NCBI GenBank assembly: GCA_050015355.1
Contig: JBEKBO010000037.1
Coordinates: forward strand, 1 to 36,880
Source: CAWBRT01 sp050015355
GTDB lineage: Bacteria > Acidobacteriota > Terriglobia > Terriglobales > Acidobacteriaceae
Reading direction: 5' to 3'
Length of the DNA stretch: 36,880 nucleotides
The position numbers were made by a program, and so were the translations under genes. Below, piece by piece: positions 1-7,861 of the stretch. The notes under the pieces are model-generated. The model was given only the letters and a program-made list of their open reading frames with translations. It made no database searches and was not told the DNA's origin. Within the stretch, counting starts at the first letter, position 1, and each line of letters begins with the position of its first letter.

Positions 1-99
1 GAGCCCAAGAAAGGGAGAACTACAAAACAGAAACAGAACTTCGGAAGACCAGACCCCACCGCGCTGAAAATCTTCACCGGCCCCCATCTTCCAACGGCT

Positions 100-321
100 T
101 CAGGAGTTTTTCAACAGTCTCATATGTTTCAGGAACGGGTGGCGCCTGACCGGCAACCCCGATTCCAATCTGACACCCAGGCCGTGCGCCCTGATATCGT
201 CGAACTCATCGAAGACCGCGGCCATTGATTTACACTCAGACTGTATTCCTGCCCGTTTCTCTTGCTCGAGCAAACGCAGTTCCTCAGCCGTGGTTATCGT
301 CACCAGGAATGTGGCAGTCAT
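100..321 (-). CDS. Small hypothetical protein (73 aa), uncertain
   Basis: This short ORF starts with ATG and has a good ribosome binding site (AAGGAG, five bases before the start). That site is the main reason to list it. The product is hydrophilic and charged, with no signal peptide, membrane segment or motif that I recognise. A longer in-frame version reaching to 387 exists but lacks such a site. No coding neighbour is convincing on either side, and the surrounding kilobase has no recognisable gene, so it could be a relic or spurious. No function is assigned. Confidence 0.3.
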   Translation of the reverse strand: MTATFLVTITTAEELRLLEQEKRAGIQSECKSMAAVFDEFDDIRAHGLGVRLESGLPVRRHPFLKHMRLLKNS

Positions 322-1062
322 ACCTGCTCCTTCGTGCGGCGTAGGAACCGTCGAATTTCCGCGGCTCCGACCGCTGACAGACGACACCTTCAGAGACAGA
401 GCCTGTCCTCACACTCTTGTGCCCGGAGATTGAAGGTATCCGCCTCCAATAGCCTGGGCAGCCAAGTCGTTCGGCCGTGATGCTGAGTTCTTGGACATAA
501 TGTAGCTTCCGATCCAAGCGAAAGTCTGTGATATTCAGATTATTTTCTGCCATTGACCACCGTGGCAGTCGAGATTCGAAATCTCGAACAGATAACGCGA
601 CCGGACGCATCCCCAAGCGCGAAAAATACTGGTATCTACTGGCGATAGCGCAGTAGTATTCCCACAGAATGGTTCGCGGCAGGGGCCGTAAGCAGATCTC
701 GCACGTTGACCCGTTTTGCAAGAAGAGCCGGAGGCCAGGGTGCGCCCGCTTTTTGATCGCCATGTGATTGACAACACATACACCTGTGATGAGAAGGGAT
801 GGACAGTGTGCGCCCCGCTTCGATAAACTCCGCGCCATTGTGAGTTCTAAGGTGTTTTACCGAGCGGTTGACTAATGGATAAGCCGCATTAGAATAGTGC
901 GTGCAATCCACAGTCAGACCTGATCCACGGCGGGAGTAGGTAGCGGCTCGCCCGCTCCTCGGTTATTTCCCGTGCTGTCGCGAGCGCGAGATTTAAAAGA
1001 CGCTTCACCCTCGTCTCGGACGGATCACACGAAAGAAACTAAGGATTGAAAGGAGCAGGCTT
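322..1062. other. Gene-free stretch upstream of the TRAP operon
   Basis: About 740 bases hold only overlapping short ORFs in several frames, none with a recognisable family. The minus strand near 830-850 reads R-T-H-N-G-A-E-F-I. This resembles the T-D-N-G-x-E-F core of DDE integrases with Asp changed to His, but nothing around it supports a transposase. The last 100 bases should carry the promoter of the TRAP operon. A ribosome binding site (AAAGGAG) precedes the dctP start. Confidence 0.5.
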
Positions 1063-2088
1063 ATGGCACTCACCAGGCGCTGTTTTGTCCTCGCTGCGCT
1101 AGCAACGCCAACTTCGGCAATGCTCAGTCGCTACGCCCTGGCAGCACCCTCGCAGAATCTCAAGATTTCCCACCAGTTTCCAGCGAGCACGGGCGCGGAG
1201 GGCGATTTCCGCGATCGCATCTGCCACAAGTTCGCCACAGAGGTCCAAAAACGAACCAACGGCGCACTCACCGCTACTGTCTACCCGGGCTCGTCGCTGA
1301 TGAAGACGAATGCGCAGCTGAATGCCGTGCGTAAGGGCGCGCTCGACATGTCGCTTTTCCCGATTTCCTACGCGGGCGGCGAGATCCCGGAGCTGAACAT
1401 CGGGTTGATGCCGGGAATAGTGACTTCTTACGAGCAGGGGATGTCGTGGAAGAATGCCGAGGCCGGCAAGCTGCTCTCACAAGTGCTATATGAGAAAGGT
1501 GTGCTGTTCGTGAGCTGGATATGGCAGGCCGGGGGCGTTGCCAGCCGCAACAAGGCGATTGTCGAACCGGAGGACTCCAAAGGACTTAAGGTACGGGGTG
1601 GGAGCCGCGAGATGGACATGGTCCTGAAAGCGGCCGGAGCGTCGGTAGTTTCCCTGCCGTCGAACGAGATCTATCAATCGGTGCAAAGCGGTGCGCTCGA
1701 TGCGGCAATGACTTCATCGACCAGCCTGATCTCCTTTCGCCTTGAGGAAGTCGCCAAACACCTCACCACCGGCCGCGGCAAAGCCTATTGGTTTATGCTG
1801 GAACCGCTGCTGATCTCGCGCGAAGTGTTCGAAAAACTGCCGAAGGATATGCAGACGATTGTGATGTCGGTCGGGGCCGAGATGGAGAAGTTCGGGACGG
1901 AATCGGCCAAGGCCGATGACCAGGCCGTTGCCAAGGTTTATCAGAAGGCCGGAGGCAAGGTCTATGATCTCTCCGCGGCAACCGTAAAGAAATGGCAGGC
2001 GATAGCCCGGGATACGGCTTGGAAGGATTTCGCCGGAAGGAGCGAACGCTGCGCCCGTCTGCTCCAAGCGGCGGAGAAGATACTATGA
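1063..2088 (+). CDS. dctP: TRAP transporter substrate-binding protein (DctP family)
   Basis: This is the periplasmic solute receptor of a tripartite ATP-independent (TRAP) importer, which delivers an organic acid to the DctQM membrane parts. At 341 aa it has the normal family length. The N-terminus has a twin-arginine-like signal (T-R-R-C-F-V-L at residues 4-10, hydrophobic stretch, then an A-L-A-A cleavage region near 26-29), suggesting export by Tat. The body shows DctP features: K-I-S-H-Q-F-P after the signal, a V-R-K-G-A-L-D-M segment near residue 95, and a G-L-K-V-R-G motif near 175, where the family's carboxylate-binding arginine usually lies. The start has an AAAGGAG site nine bases upstream. 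The stop overlaps the dctQ start by ATGA, so translation is coupled. The substrate cannot be read directly. The CoA-transferases downstream suggest a carboxylic acid. Confidence 0.92.
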   Translation: MALTRRCFVLAALATPTSAMLSRYALAAPSQNLKISHQFPASTGAEGDFRDRICHKFATEVQKRTNGALTATVYPGSSLMKTNAQLNAVRKGALDMSLFPISYAGGEIPELNIGLMPGIVTSYEQGMSWKNAEAGKLLSQVLYEKGVLFVSWIWQAGGVASRNKAIVEPEDSKGLKVRGGSREMDMVLKAAGASVVSLPSNEIYQSVQSGALDAAMTSSTSLISFRLEEVAKHLTTGRGKAYWFMLEPLLISREVFEKLPKDMQTIVMSVGAEMEKFGTESAKADDQAVAKVYQKAGGKVYDLSAATVKKWQAIARDTAWKDFAGRSERCARLLQAAEKIL

Positions 2089-2696
2089 GTGAAGGATCAG
2101 GGGATGAACCTGCTATTGGAGAACCTCAAAGCAGTGCCGGGACGGCAACCATCATTACGCCGTCGACTGTCGCCGTGAGGGAGGCGGAGAAGACAGGTGC
2201 GCTGGCAGCGATCACGCGAGTTCTTGACCGTGTGAACCAAGGCATCATGATAATCGCGGGGATAGCCCTGCTCGGCGCAGCCCTCGTTCTCACCTACGGC
2301 GTGATTACCCGCTATTTCCTGAAAGTGTCAACCGACTGGCAGGATGAAGCTTCGGTATTCCTGATTGTCGGCTCAATTTTCATGTGCGGCGCCTATGTGC
2401 AGTCCCAACGCGGGCACGTAGGCATCGAGGCGCTTGCGTCCATTTTGCCTGAAAGCGTCAATCGGATTCGGAAAGTATTCATTGACATAGCCTCGTTTGC
2501 GTTCTGTGCCTTCTTTTCCTGGAAGTCGTGGGAAATGTTCCATGAAGCATTTTCGGGAGGGTATAGGACTGAGTCGACCTGGGCTCCGCCGCTATGGATT
2601 CCCTACGGGCTTCTTGCTTTGGGGATGGCGAACCTGTCGTTGCAACTGCTGGTGCAGGTTGCCGCGCATTTTACACGGAAGAGGCAATCCCCATGA
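2085..2696 (+). CDS. dctQ: TRAP transporter small permease (DctQ family)
   Basis: This is the small membrane subunit of the TRAP importer, 203 aa. I chose the ATG that overlaps the dctP stop (ATGA); an upstream in-frame ATG at 1992 would run far into dctP. The first ~45 residues are polar. Four hydrophobic segments follow (roughly 65-90, 100-120, 140-160 and 175-195), the family pattern. The family-typical W-Q-D-E sequence after the first membrane segment and a later G-H-V-G-I-E motif are visible. The C-terminus again overlaps the next gene by ATGA. The unusually long polar N-terminus, about 40 residues, has no clear role. Confidence 0.9.
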   Translation: MSEGSGDEPAIGEPQSSAGTATIITPSTVAVREAEKTGALAAITRVLDRVNQGIMIIAGIALLGAALVLTYGVITRYFLKVSTDWQDEASVFLIVGSIFMCGAYVQSQRGHVGIEALASILPESVNRIRKVFIDIASFAFCAFFSWKSWEMFHEAFSGGYRTESTWAPPLWIPYGLLALGMANLSLQLLVQVAAHFTRKRQSP

Positions 2697-4048
2697 CCGA
2701 GGGAACCATTGGTATTCTGTACGGTGTTGTCACACTGGTCGTAATGTTCTCGGGCATGCCGATTGCCTTTTCACTGGGCGCGGTTGCTGTCGTCTTCATG
2801 TACTTCTTCATGCCGGGTGCGGCGCTCGATACCATCACGCAGAACGTTTATGAGGAGATGGCGAGCATCACACTGCTCTCAATCCCGCTTTTCATCTTGA
2901 AGGGTGCTGCCATCGGGAAATCCAGGGCCGGAGCCGATCTGTATTTGGCGCTGCATGCCTGGATGCACAAAATTCCAGGCGGGCTCGGGATCGCAAACGT
3001 CTTCGCCTGCGCGCTGTTCGCGGCGATGGCGGGGTCGAGCCCGGCAACCTGCTCGGCCATCGGCAGTGCAGGAATTCCCGAGATGCGGCGGCGCGGGTAC
3101 TCCGGCAGTTTCGCGGCAGGGATTATCGCTGCCGGCGGCACTCTTGGCATCCTGCTGCCCCCTTCGATCACGATGATCCTGTACGCCGTTGCCGCGGAAC
3201 AGTCGCTTGGCCGATTGTTTCTGGCCGGCATCGGTCCGGGGCTGCTGCTGGTGACGCTGTTCTCGATCTACGCCGCCTGGAAGTACAAGAGGGAGTACAA
3301 GGCCGCTCGCGCGTTGTACGAACGCGGTGGCGAGAAGTCCGCCTATCTCGATGAGACGATCTACACCTTCGCCGACAAGACCAAGATGCTGGTGAGGGTG
3401 TTGCCATTCGTGATCCTGCTCACGGGCGTCATGGTGGCCCTCTACGGCGGCTATGCCACCCCGTCGGAAACGGCCGGATTGGGCGCGGTTCTGGCGCTTG
3501 TCCTGATTGCCGTCGTGTACAGGGTTTGGCGCCCGAAGGACTCGAAGATCATTTATATGAGCACCCTGAAGGAATCGACCATGCTGATGTTTATCATCGG
3601 CATGTCGCTCCTCTATTCGTATGTGATGAGCTACCTCCACATAAGCCAGTCAGCGGCGGAGTGGATCGTAGCCATGGAGCTCTCGAGGTGGGTGCTGCTC
3701 GCGGTAATTCTGGTCTTTGTTGTCGTGCTCGGTTTCTTTTTGCCGCCGGTTTCAATCATCTTGATGACAGCGCCTATCATTCTGCCTCCTCTGAAGGTGG
3801 CAGGTTTTGATCTGGTTTGGTTTGGCGTGGTCATGACTGTCGTGATGGAGATGGGGCTTATACACCCGCCGGTCGGGCTAAACATTTTTGTCATCAAAAA
3901 CGTTGCGCCGGACATTCCGCTGAAAGATGTTATCTGGGGCACGGTGCCTTTTGTCGCGCTGATGGCATTTGCCGTCGTGTTGCTCTGCGTCTTCCCAGGG
4001 ATCGCTATCTGGTTCCCCGACCTGATCCGGGGAGTTGCCGCCAAGTGA
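2693..4048 (+). CDS. dctM: TRAP transporter large permease (DctM family)
   Basis: This is the large subunit that forms the transport path of the TRAP importer and uses an ion gradient. It is 451 aa with about 12 hydrophobic segments, the normal size. The ATG chosen overlaps the dctQ stop; an earlier in-frame ATG (2594) would give an unnatural polar extension inside dctQ. Family signatures are visible: F-S-G-M-P-I-A-F-S-L-G near the N-terminus, M-A-G-S-S-P-A-T-C-S-A-I-G in the middle, the L-P-P-S-I-T-M-I-L-Y segment, and M-G-L-I-H-P-P-V-G-L-N near the C-terminus. The gene closes a tightly coupled dctP-dctQ-dctM operon. The next gene starts 108 bases later and may share the transcript. Confidence 0.93.
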   Translation: MTEGTIGILYGVVTLVVMFSGMPIAFSLGAVAVVFMYFFMPGAALDTITQNVYEEMASITLLSIPLFILKGAAIGKSRAGADLYLALHAWMHKIPGGLGIANVFACALFAAMAGSSPATCSAIGSAGIPEMRRRGYSGSFAAGIIAAGGTLGILLPPSITMILYAVAAEQSLGRLFLAGIGPGLLLVTLFSIYAAWKYKREYKAARALYERGGEKSAYLDETIYTFADKTKMLVRVLPFVILLTGVMVALYGGYATPSETAGLGAVLALVLIAVVYRVWRPKDSKIIYMSTLKESTMLMFIIGMSLLYSYVMSYLHISQSAAEWIVAMELSRWVLLAVILVFVVVLGFFLPPVSIILMTAPIILPPLKVAGFDLVWFGVVMTVVMEMGLIHPPVGLNIFVIKNVAPDIPLKDVIWGTVPFVALMAFAVVLLCVFPGIAIWFPDLIRGVAAK

Positions 4049-4156
4049 CGATCGGAAGCCGACTTCAACAAGTTCGGCATGCGCAATAAGAAAATCGTGG
4101 AGCAGCACTTCTCCGGCTGGCAGCCGATGAGAACAGAGCGAGGAAAAGTAAAAGTA

Positions 4157-5380
4157 ATGGACGAAAAAGCAATGAACGCGCCCGCCAGCAGCCCATGTGC
4201 CTTAGGGGGTCTGCGGGTACTCGATTTAACGCGTGTTCTCGCCGGCCCGTTGTGCACCATGATTCTCGGCGACATGGGAGCCGAGGTGCTGAAAGTGGAG
4301 CAGCCGGGCCGCGGCGATGATACCCGGGCTTGGGGACCGCCGTTCCAGGGCACGGAAGCGGCTTACTACCTGGGCGTCAACCGCAACAAGCGCGGCATTA
4401 CCCTGAATCTGAAGGAGACGCGCGGGCAGGCCATCCTGCGCGAATTCATCAAGAAGTCCGACGTGGTGATCGAGAACTTCAAGTTCGGCACCATGGCGGG
4501 GTGGGGCTGCGGTCCCGACTTCATGCGCCAGCAAGCGCCGCAGGTGATTCACTGTACCATTACAGGCTACAGCTCGCGCGGCCCCAAGCACACGTTCCCC
4601 GGTTACGATTTCCTGCTGCAAGCCGAAAGCGGGCTGATGAGCATCACCGGTGAGACAGACGGCGAGGCTATGAAGATGGGAGTTGCCATCGTCGATCTGT
4701 GCACCGGCATGTACGCCGCCATCGCCATCCTCGGAGCGCTCAATGCCCGCAACCGCGGATTTCCCGGGCAACAGGTCGAGGTTTCGCTCTATACCACCGC
4801 GCTTTCGCTGCTGGCCAATGTCGGGTCAAATGCGTTGATCTCGGGCAAGCCGGCGGGGCGCTATGGAAACGGTCATCCGAACATCGTTCCGTACCGTTCG
4901 TACCGCTGCAGCGATGCCGACATTGCCCTGACGGTAGGCAACGACGGTCAGTTCACGCAGTTTGCGGCGGCAGTGGGGCATCCGGAATGGGCCACCGACC
5001 CGCGCTTCACGCGCAACCGCGACCGGGTGGTAAACCGCGCCGCCATCGATGCCCTAGTCGAGGAGACGCTGGCCCGCCGCCCGGCAGACGAGTGGATCAA
5101 GACCCTGACGGCGGTGGGCGTGCCCTGCACCCGCATCAATACCGTGCTAGAGGCGCTGGCGGCTCCGCAGACCGCGGCCACCGACATGGTCATCGATATC
5201 GAACACCCGACCGCAGGTCTGTTTCGTTCCCTCGGCATCCCCATGTCGTTTTCCTGCACGCCTGGGGTCGTCCGTTATCCGCCACCGGTGCTGGGCGAGC
5301 ATACGGACGCGGTGCTAAAAGAAGTGCTCGGATTGGACGAGGAGGAGATTCAGAGGCTGCGCGCCGACCGGATCATCTGA
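4157..5380 (+). CDS. CaiB/BaiF (type III) CoA-transferase
   Basis: This enzyme moves CoA from an acyl-CoA donor to a free carboxylic acid, activating it. The 407-aa product has the family length. It shows R-V-L-D-L-T-R-V-L-A-G-P near residue 20, G-A-E-V-L-K-V-E near 41, N-R-N-K-R-G near 75, and a probable catalytic Asp at about 180 (V-A-I-V-D-L-C-T-G). I chose the ATG with AGGA upstream. Starts at 4079 and 4127 are in frame but lack a clear site and would add a non-conserved tail. It follows dctM by 108 bases on the same strand, which suggests that the acid imported by the TRAP system is activated here. The exact substrate (formate, carnitine, succinate and itaconate types all exist) is not readable. 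Confidence 0.9.
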   Translation: MDEKAMNAPASSPCALGGLRVLDLTRVLAGPLCTMILGDMGAEVLKVEQPGRGDDTRAWGPPFQGTEAAYYLGVNRNKRGITLNLKETRGQAILREFIKKSDVVIENFKFGTMAGWGCGPDFMRQQAPQVIHCTITGYSSRGPKHTFPGYDFLLQAESGLMSITGETDGEAMKMGVAIVDLCTGMYAAIAILGALNARNRGFPGQQVEVSLYTTALSLLANVGSNALISGKPAGRYGNGHPNIVPYRSYRCSDADIALTVGNDGQFTQFAAAVGHPEWATDPRFTRNRDRVVNRAAIDALVEETLARRPADEWIKTLTAVGVPCTRINTVLEALAAPQTAATDMVIDIEHPTAGLFRSLGIPMSFSCTPGVVRYPPPVLGEHTDAVLKEVLGLDEEEIQRLRADRII

Positions 5381-5442
5381 GGGACACCGCTTCACCGCTC
5401 AGGCTCCGAACCGGCGCGAAGGGTGCCGGATGAACGGCTAAC

Positions 5443-5458
5443 CGTGATACGAATCACA
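5443..5458. promoter_or_regulatory. CRP/FNR-family-like binding site upstream of scoAB
   Basis: The sequence is CGTGA-TACGAA-TCACA, one mismatch from the classic TGTGA-N6-TCACA operator. It lies 62 bases after the CaiB/BaiF stop and about 300 bases before scoA. A weak -10-like element (TATGTA, 5478-5483) lies downstream. Two further sites of the same kind occur at 20793 and 23026, which raises confidence. The protein that binds is not encoded in this window. Confidence 0.5.
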
Positions 5459-5503
5459 GACTCAACACCGCATTAGGTATGTACTGAGAAGTCAAAATCG
5501 AAA

Positions 5504-5570
5504 GTTTGGTTGAAATAGGACGGCAGGTGTCACTCCGGGGAAGACCTCAGGGGAGTGAAGGGGGCCAAAC
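5504..5570. other. Nested inverted repeats in the scoAB leader
   Basis: The outer arms are GTTTGG (5504-5509) and CCAAAC (5565-5570). The inner arms are TCACTCC (5530-5536) and GGAGTGA (5552-5558). A second CCAAAC at 5635-5640 could compete for the outer left arm. The arrangement could fold as an RNA element in the leader of scoAB, or mark a degenerate mobile repeat. No T-run follows, so it is not a simple terminator. Confidence 0.35.
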
Positions 5571-5756
5571 CGCAGTGCAAGATTGTGTAGTGGCGTATTC
5601 CTCTCCGGCAAGACCGTGATATTCGTCTTTCGACCCAAACCTTCCATCAGGGCTTTCAGCAACGCCGGCGTCAACGCCTGTGCGGGCCCCGGTGTCGACT
5701 GGTAGACTGATGGTCCGATTTCATGAGGAATCTCAAGCAACAGGGAGCTGGAACCG

Positions 5757-6455
5757 ATGGATAAGCGCGTAGCCAACGCCGATGCGGCGATTGAGAAACT
5801 GTTTGATGGGGCGACAATTCTAGTTGGCGGATTCGGGGCTTGCGGTAATCCCGAAAACCTCATTGCCGCCGTCCTCCGCAAGGGCACGAAGAATCTTACG
5901 ACCGTGTCGAACAACGCGGGCATGGTGGAGTTCGGCCTGGGCTTGCTGCTGAAGTCGCGCCAGATTCGGAAGATGATCTGCAGCTATCCCGGCGAGAACA
6001 AATTTGCCGAGCAGCAGGTGTTGAACCACGAGATCGAGATCGAGCTCAATCCGCAGGGAACCCTGGTCGAGCGGATGCGGGCCGGCGGGGCGGGGATTCC
6101 GGCCTTCTATACCCCGACTGGTGTGGGCACGGTGATCGCGGAAGGAAAAGAAGTTCGCGAGTTCAACGGACAGAAGTATCTTCTGGAGCCCTGCCTGCGC
6201 GGAGATTTTGCTTTCATCAAGGCGTGGAAAGGCGACCGTTGGGGAAACCTTGTCTTTCGGAAGACCGCGCGGAACTTTAACCCGGTGATGGCAACGGCGG
6301 CGGATTACGTGATTGCGGAAGTGGAAGAGTTGGTCGAGCTGGGGTCGCTCGATCCCGATAGCATTCATACGCCGGGAATTTTCGTCAACGCTATTTTCCA
6401 GGGAGCGAAGTACGAAAAGCCGATCGAAAAGAGGATCGTGCGCAAGCGCGCGTAA
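5757..6455 (+). CDS. scoA: 3-oxoacid CoA-transferase subunit A
   Basis: This is the alpha subunit of a type I CoA-transferase, which exchanges CoA between succinyl-CoA or acetyl-CoA and an acid such as acetoacetate. The 232 aa match the family. An early glycine-rich motif (G-A-T-I-L-V-G-G-F-G-A-C-G, residues ~18-30) is the CoA-transferase 1 signature. Later conserved parts are E-L-N-P-Q-G-T-L-V-E-R near 95, G-A-G-I-P-A-F-Y-T near 110, and W-K-G-D-R-W-G-N-L near 158. The start has a GGGAG site. The partner gene begins 25 bases downstream. Whether the substrate is acetoacetate, 3-oxoadipate or another acid is not settled by the sequence. Confidence 0.93.
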   Translation: MDKRVANADAAIEKLFDGATILVGGFGACGNPENLIAAVLRKGTKNLTTVSNNAGMVEFGLGLLLKSRQIRKMICSYPGENKFAEQQVLNHEIEIELNPQGTLVERMRAGGAGIPAFYTPTGVGTVIAEGKEVREFNGQKYLLEPCLRGDFAFIKAWKGDRWGNLVFRKTARNFNPVMATAADYVIAEVEELVELGSLDPDSIHTPGIFVNAIFQGAKYEKPIEKRIVRKRA

Positions 6456-6480
6456 CGCGCAGCCGCGTGGAGGGGAGAAC

Positions 6481-7161
6481 ATGGCAGAACCGAAGATGGC
6501 ACAAGCTGAAAATATCAAGGAAAAGATTGCCCGTCGCGTCGCACAGGAGATGCGCGATGGCTTTTACGCGAACCTCGGTGTCGGCACACCCACCCTGGTC
6601 GCCAACTATATTCCCGCGGGAATGGAAGTTGTCCTGGAAGCGGAGAACGGCATGCTTGGGATCGGGCCCTCACCTTTTGAGGGTGAAGAAGATCCGGACC
6701 TGATCAACGCCGGCAAAGAGACCGTTACCGAGCTTCCTGGATCGAGCTATTTTTCAAGCGCGGACTCGTTTGGCATGATCCGAGGCGGTCATGTGGACCT
6801 GACCGTGCTGGGCGCGATGGAGGTCGATGAGAAAGGCAACCTTGCGAATTGGACCGTTCCCGGCAAGAAGCTGATGGGGATGGGCGGAGCGATGGACCTG
6901 GTTGCCGGCGCCAAGCGCGTCATCATCGCGATGGAACATACGAACAAGGATGGGCGGCCTAAAATCCGTAAGACCTGCACTCTGCCTCTCACCGGTCTCG
7001 AAGTCGTGGACATGATCGTAACCGAGCTGGCGGTCATCGAAGTCACGCCCAAGGGGCTGGTGCTGCGCGAGGTGGCGCCGGGCGTCACTCCGGAGGCGGT
7101 GCAGAAAGTCACCGAGGCGAAATTGCGGGTCGCCGAAGATTTGAAAACCATATCGATCTGA
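6481..7161 (+). CDS. scoB: 3-oxoacid CoA-transferase subunit B
   Basis: This is the beta subunit, carrying the catalytic glutamate that forms the glutamyl-CoA thioester. The signature E-A-E-N-G-M-L-G (residues ~53-60) places that residue at Glu55. N-L-G-V-G-T-P-T lies near 31, and G-A-M-D-L-V-A-G-A and E-H-T-N-K-D-G-R-P-K-I follow later, all typical. At 226 aa the length is normal. I chose ATG 6481 because it follows a strong GGAGGGGAG site; an in-frame ATG at 6313 lies inside scoA. The pair forms a compact operon. A 178-base gap separates it from the MaoC gene. Confidence 0.93.
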   Translation: MAEPKMAQAENIKEKIARRVAQEMRDGFYANLGVGTPTLVANYIPAGMEVVLEAENGMLGIGPSPFEGEEDPDLINAGKETVTELPGSSYFSSADSFGMIRGGHVDLTVLGAMEVDEKGNLANWTVPGKKLMGMGGAMDLVAGAKRVIIAMEHTNKDGRPKIRKTCTLPLTGLEVVDMIVTELAVIEVTPKGLVLREVAPGVTPEAVQKVTEAKLRVAEDLKTISI

Positions 7162-7339
7162 GGCTCTCGGAAGAGATCCCAACAACCGTGGGGGAATTAA
7201 CGCTTGGCGCAGGGGGAATTGGCAGGCGCCGACACGCGACCCCATGTCCGGATGAAATGGTTCAGTCATCCTGGAGCGAGGGAAACACACCGTAGGCGCT
7301 GGATCCAAATCTAAATCTTACTAAGACAGAGGGGTCATC

Positions 7340-7861
7340 ATGGCAATTAAAGAAGGTTGGGCAGGCCGGTACTACGAAGATTTCGAGGTCGGAGATGTTT
7401 ATCGTCATCGACTAGGCCGCACGGTAACCGCTACCGACAATATTTGGTTTACGTTGCTCACACAGAATAGCAATCCCGTTCACTTCGACCATGCCACAGC
7501 GGCGAAAACGGCGTTCGGACGGCCGATAGTTGTTTCTACGCTCACACTCGCGTTAGTGACAGGCCAGTCGGTCAGCGACATCTCTCTAAATTCCATGACG
7601 AACTTAGGCTGGGATGAAGTGCGCCTGCCTAATCCTTTGTTCGAGGGCGAAACCGTTTATTCGCAGAGTGAAGTCCTCGAGAAGCGAGACTCGAAATCCA
7701 AGCCCAATGTGGGTATCGTAACCTTCAAGACTACGGGTTTCACACAAGACGGGAAAGTGGTTATCGAATTCAAGCGAATTGTCATGGTCTACAGGCGGGG
7801 GCAAATGCCCGAGGCGCTTCGTGGCCCCCAGATCGGACCAAAAGAAAAGGGAGGAAAGTAA
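7340..7861 (+). CDS. MaoC-like acyl-CoA hydratase/dehydratase
   Basis: This is a single hot-dog-fold protein of 173 aa that should hydrate an enoyl-CoA or dehydrate a hydroxyacyl-CoA. The start has a GAGGGG site. The hydratase-2 motif region reads T-Q-N-S-N-P-V-H-F-D (residues 41-50). The catalytic His is present (48), but the position of the usual catalytic Asp appears to be Asn43, as in some MaoC subfamilies. The stop overlaps the next start (TAATG), so it is translationally coupled to the SDR gene. The pair could run consecutive steps, hydration then oxidation, on the CoA thioester made by the transferases upstream. The substrate is unknown. Confidence 0.87.
   Translation: MAIKEGWAGRYYEDFEVGDVYRHRLGRTVTATDNIWFTLLTQNSNPVHFDHATAAKTAFGRPIVVSTLTLALVTGQSVSDISLNSMTNLGWDEVRLPNPLFEGETVYSQSEVLEKRDSKSKPNVGIVTFKTTGFTQDGKVVIEFKRIVMVYRRGQMPEALRGPQIGPKEKGGK

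Larger units (their letters stand above)
5381..5756. other. Long leader region before scoAB
   Basis: This 376-base gap has no credible gene. It holds a CRP/FNR-like palindrome (5443-5458) and a nested pair of inverted repeats (5504-5570), listed separately. Minus-strand ORFs here are read-throughs of the scoA shadow. A ribosome binding site (GGGAG) lies nine bases before the scoA start. If transcription begins just after the palindrome, scoAB has an untranslated leader of roughly 260 bases. Confidence 0.6.

Noticed and set aside
106..119. TTTTTCAACAGTCT, reminiscent of the ends of some insertion sequences
   Set aside because: No matching inverted copy or transposase was found in the window, so the likeness is not enough.
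636..911. Minus-strand R-T-H-N-G-A-E-F-I, like a DDE integrase core with Asp changed to His
   Set aside because: Only about nine residues match, and the sequence on both sides has no other transposase or integrase feature in any frame.
5492..5923. 143-codon minus-strand ORF overlapping scoA
   Set aside because: Half of it is the antisense of scoA, the rest is low-complexity and proline-rich, and it has no family likeness.
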